From Prevotella sp. CAG:891 (lineage in GTDB: Bacteria; Bacteroidota; Bacteroidia; Bacteroidales; Bacteroidaceae), in assembly GCA_000437675.1 (NCBI GenBank), contig FR901805.1:939-8528 (forward strand): a stretch of 7,590 nt of DNA, in the 5' to 3' direction. The notes under the pieces are model-generated. The model made no database searches, had not been told where the DNA came from, and saw only the letters and a list, made by a program, of their open reading frames with translations. A program made the position numbers and the translations under genes. Below are positions 5,742 through 7,590 of the stretch, piece by piece. The number at the start of each line of letters is the position of its first letter. Position 1 is the stretch's first letter.

Positions 5742-6623
5742 TTGGAAAAGTTACATTTTAAAGTAGCTGGAATTCAATTTGCAATTCTCAGTCACGATAA
5801 TAACTTCATTAAAAAGCTCCTTCCTTCGTATGCTCCATTTCATGTTGAAGCTGAAGAAGATTCCAACTTAGTCGTTGAAGTTGACAATTCAAAGGTTGAC
5901 CCTGAACCGTTAGGTTGCGAATTGGGGCATTTTGATTGTGGTGGCGCCAATCATAGTATTTATCGTTTACATGATGGAGGCTATAAGATATTCATCAGTA
6001 CAGTCGATGACCATTTAGCAAGTGCAATGATTACAAGTTCTGACTTTAAGCATTGCACTGTTTCGCTTTATGGCGATTTAAACGATAATAGCTTTGGCTT
6101 AGGTAATGCCATGATGATAGCATTTAGCTTTTCATCTGCTCAAATGGGTGTGTTGCTCATGCATGCATCAGTCATCATGCATCAGAATAAAGGCTACTTG
6201 TTCCTGGGAAAAAGCGGTACAGGAAAAAGCACACATACCCAATTATGGCTGCGCTGGATAGAAGGTTCTGAACTACTTAATGATGACAACCCTGCTGTCA
6301 GGTTAATGCCTAATGGCGAAGTCTTGGTTTTTGGCACGCCCTGGAGCGGAAAAACTCCATGCTATAAGAATAAGCAATGCCCTGTAGGCGGATTTGTACG
6401 GCTTGAGCAATATGGACAAAACTTAATCGAACAACTTACACCTTTGCGTGCATTTGGATCGATTCTCTCGTCTTGTTCAACAATGATGTGGGATAAACCC
6501 TCATATACACATATCACACAAACAGTAGATAAAGTTGCTCAAACAGTACCTGCATATCATTTACGTTGCTTACCGAATCAGGAAGCTGCAGAACTGAGTC
6601 AGCGAACCATTTGCAAACCATGA
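5742..6623 (+). CDS. HPr-kinase-like P-loop protein of a peptide-modification locus
   Basis: The 293-residue protein belongs to the HprK-related P-loop kinases, which differ from true HPr kinase in lacking its N-terminal domain. Visible motifs are the family histidine segment LLMHASVI (138-145), the Walker A loop GKSGTGKST (156-164), a Walker-B-like LLNDDNPAVR (178-187) and GTPWSGK (198-204). The N-terminal 120 residues form a beta-rich region without recognised motifs. The start is TTG at 5742: the frame upstream reaches a stop at 5712 with no ATG, and the next internal Met (residue 96) would remove the N-terminal domain. The gene overlaps the peptidase gene by four bases (ATGA), which indicates translational coupling. 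In other bacteria HprK-like enzymes beside PqqD-like proteins phosphorylate ribosomal peptides such as lasso peptides, so a peptide or small protein is the likely substrate. HPr as substrate is unlikely in this setting. Confidence 0.82.
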   Translation: MEKLHFKVAGIQFAILSHDNNFIKKLLPSYAPFHVEAEEDSNLVVEVDNSKVDPEPLGCELGHFDCGGANHSIYRLHDGGYKIFISTVDDHLASAMITSSDFKHCTVSLYGDLNDNSFGLGNAMMIAFSFSSAQMGVLLMHASVIMHQNKGYLFLGKSGTGKSTHTQLWLRWIEGSELLNDDNPAVRLMPNGEVLVFGTPWSGKTPCYKNKQCPVGGFVRLEQYGQNLIEQLTPLRAFGSILSSCSTMMWDKPSYTHITQTVDKVAQTVPAYHLRCLPNQEAAELSQRTICKP

Positions 6624-7090
6624 TTTCTGAAAATCAAAGAACTAAAGAAATACCCAACAAAATTCTGCTTGCTGAGGTTAAAAAAACGATTCAAGCAGGA
6701 CAATCAGTAATCTTATCAGTAAAAGGATACAGTATGCGCTTGTTCTTGGAGAACAAACGCGATAAAGTTAAACTCGAAAAAATTGATGGCCAGAAAGTTA
6801 AGGTGAATGATGTGGTATTAGCTGAAATTAAACCCGATGTTTATGTGCTTCATCGCGTTATTAAACGTGAAGGACATCTATTGACGCTAATGGGCGATGG
6901 TAATATTGTTGGCACAGAAACATGTCAGGATTATCAAATTGTCGGTATCGCTACAGAATTTTACCGCAAAGGACGCCAAGAGCCAGACTCTGTTAATGGT
7001 TCGAAATGGAAGATTTATTCATTCATTTGGCTACATCTTAAACCTTTCAGACGGATTATTTTAGGCATTTACAGAAGATTGCCATTTTAG
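6620..7090 (+). CDS. S24/S26-type peptidase-like protein, Ser/His dyad
   Basis: The start is ATG at 6620, which overlaps the kinase stop in ATGA. A longer frame from 6566 would run far into the kinase gene and adds unrelated residues. The product has 156 residues. Signal-peptidase motifs are present: the nucleophile motif KGYSM (35-39, Ser38), DVVLAEI (64-70), VLHRVIKREG (76-85, His78) and LMGDGN (90-95), followed by IVGIATEFYRKG. A His rather than a Lys at the general-base position is the arrangement seen in SipW/archaeal-type (S26B) enzymes. There is no N-terminal membrane anchor. A hydrophobic and basic C-terminal stretch (WKIYSFIWLHLKPFRRIILGIY) may bind the inner face of the membrane. 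The locus suggests that it trims a leader from a modified peptide or protein, but proteolysis is inferred from motifs alone. It ends 28 bases before the PqqD-like gene. Confidence 0.8.
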   Translation: MISENQRTKEIPNKILLAEVKKTIQAGQSVILSVKGYSMRLFLENKRDKVKLEKIDGQKVKVNDVVLAEIKPDVYVLHRVIKREGHLLTLMGDGNIVGTETCQDYQIVGIATEFYRKGRQEPDSVNGSKWKIYSFIWLHLKPFRRIILGIYRRLPF

Positions 7091-7118
7091 TTGGTTAACA
7101 AATAAAACAATTATAACG

Positions 7119-7385
7119 ATGCACATCAAAAAAGGATTTGAGCTGCGCGATATTTGCGGCGAGAAAGTAATCATTGCAACAGGCATTGAAAATGTTGATT
7201 TCAGCAAAATGATTTCTTTGAATGAAAGTGCTGCATATCTTTGGAAAAATATAGATGGCAAGGATTTTACAGCTGAAAGCCTTGCTGAGTTACTTTGTCA
7301 AGAATATGAAATTGACCTTGTAACAGCTACTAACGATGCTTCACAAATTATGGAAGAGTGGAAGCAATGTGGCATTATAGAATAG
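7119..7385 (+). CDS. PqqD-like peptide-binding protein (RiPP recognition element)
   Basis: This 88-residue protein has the PqqD-family shape. An N-terminal beta region (FELRDICGEKVIIATG, about 7-22) is followed by the signature ISLNESAAYLWKNI (32-45) and helical segments (SLAELLCQEYEID, and ATNDASQIMEEWKQCGIIE at the end) that form a winged-helix fold. PqqD and related RRE domains bind the leader of a ribosomal precursor peptide and present it to the modifying enzymes. The gene lies 28 bases after the peptidase gene and 26 bases before the formyltransferase gene, so it is probably in one transcript with the kinase and peptidase. No precursor gene is visible nearby. The symbol pqqD is not used because no pyrroloquinoline quinone genes are present. 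Confidence 0.85.
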   Translation: MHIKKGFELRDICGEKVIIATGIENVDFSKMISLNESAAYLWKNIDGKDFTAESLAELLCQEYEIDLVTATNDASQIMEEWKQCGIIE

Positions 7386-7411
7386 TATAAATTATATTAA
7401 ATATTCATACA

Positions 7412-7590
7412 ATGAAAGAATTGGCTCTGAAATATGGTTGTAATCCCAACCAAAAGCCTTCGCGCATCTATGTTGATGAAAATGAATTACCTATTGAGGT
7501 GTTAGGTGGTCGCCCTGGCTATATCAACTTTCTGGATGCACTGAATGGTTGGCAACTTGTAAGAGAATTACATGCTGCCACTGGTATTCC
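7412..7590 (+). CDS. Stand-alone AICAR formyltransferase, 5' part
   Basis: The first 59 codons of a gene that continues beyond the window begin MKELALKYGCNPNQKPSRIY and continue ELPIEVLGGRPGYINFLDALNGWQLVRELHAATGIP. This matches the start of the AICAR transformylase part of PurH, the folate-dependent step that formylates AICAR to FAICAR in purine synthesis. Because the match begins at residue 3, the IMP cyclohydrolase half of bifunctional PurH is missing in front, so this is the monofunctional form found in Bacteroidetes and Firmicutes. It begins 26 bases after the PqqD-like stop, probably by readthrough from the operon, although its function is metabolic. No stop or frameshift is seen in the visible part. 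Confidence 0.85.
   Translation, partial: MKELALKYGCNPNQKPSRIYVDENELPIEVLGGRPGYINFLDALNGWQLVRELHAATGI

Noticed and set aside
6566..6619. Longer start for the peptidase-like gene
   Set aside because: It would overlap the kinase gene by 58 bases and adds residues unrelated to the family. The ATG at 6620 in the ATGA overlap is far more likely.

Overview
The window looks like a stretch of a Bacteroidales chromosome, most likely from a Prevotella-type organism of moderate-to-low GC. Four observations support this: a short primary sigma factor that begins MRQLKI and lacks region 1.1; a DUF3078-type outer-membrane barrel protein that ends in Phe; promoter boxes of the Bacteroidetes TAnnTTTG type; and mostly weak or absent Shine-Dalgarno sequences. 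No RNA gene, insertion sequence or CRISPR array was seen.

Left part (1-2546): four small plus-strand genes, each followed by an intergenic hairpin. They are the 3' end of a multi-span membrane protein, an unrecognised 139-aa cytosolic protein, an acidic DMP19/DUF4375-like protein, and a 377-aa protein with three zinc ribbons and a DUF1963-like tail. The last two resemble families seen as immunity proteins of polymorphic toxins, and no toxin is present. The arrangement recalls orphan immunity arrays (acquired interbacterial defence clusters) of Bacteroidales. A 36-nt tandem repeat that forms large alternative stem-loops lies between genes two and three. Hairpins also sit at or near the stop codons of the other genes.

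Middle part (2547-5134): two strong stem-loops separate the accessory genes from conserved housekeeping genes. A DUF3078 outer-membrane protein (minus strand) is divergent from the primary sigma factor gene rpoD (plus strand). The rpoD gene has a good promoter of the type its own product recognises.

Right part (5200-7590): behind a TACCTTTG promoter box comes a plus-strand gene run that is probably one operon. It encodes a small secreted protein, an HPr-kinase-like P-loop protein with a TTG start, an S26-type Ser/His peptidase-like protein joined by an ATGA overlap, a PqqD-like peptide-binding protein, and the first 59 codons of a stand-alone AICAR formyltransferase (purine synthesis). The kinase, peptidase and PqqD trio is the kind of toolkit found with ribosomally made, post-translationally modified peptides, where PqqD-like domains recognise leaders and HprK-like enzymes can phosphorylate a peptide. 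No obvious precursor peptide is present, so the substrate is open. This trio and the immunity-like array are the two most interesting parts of the window.
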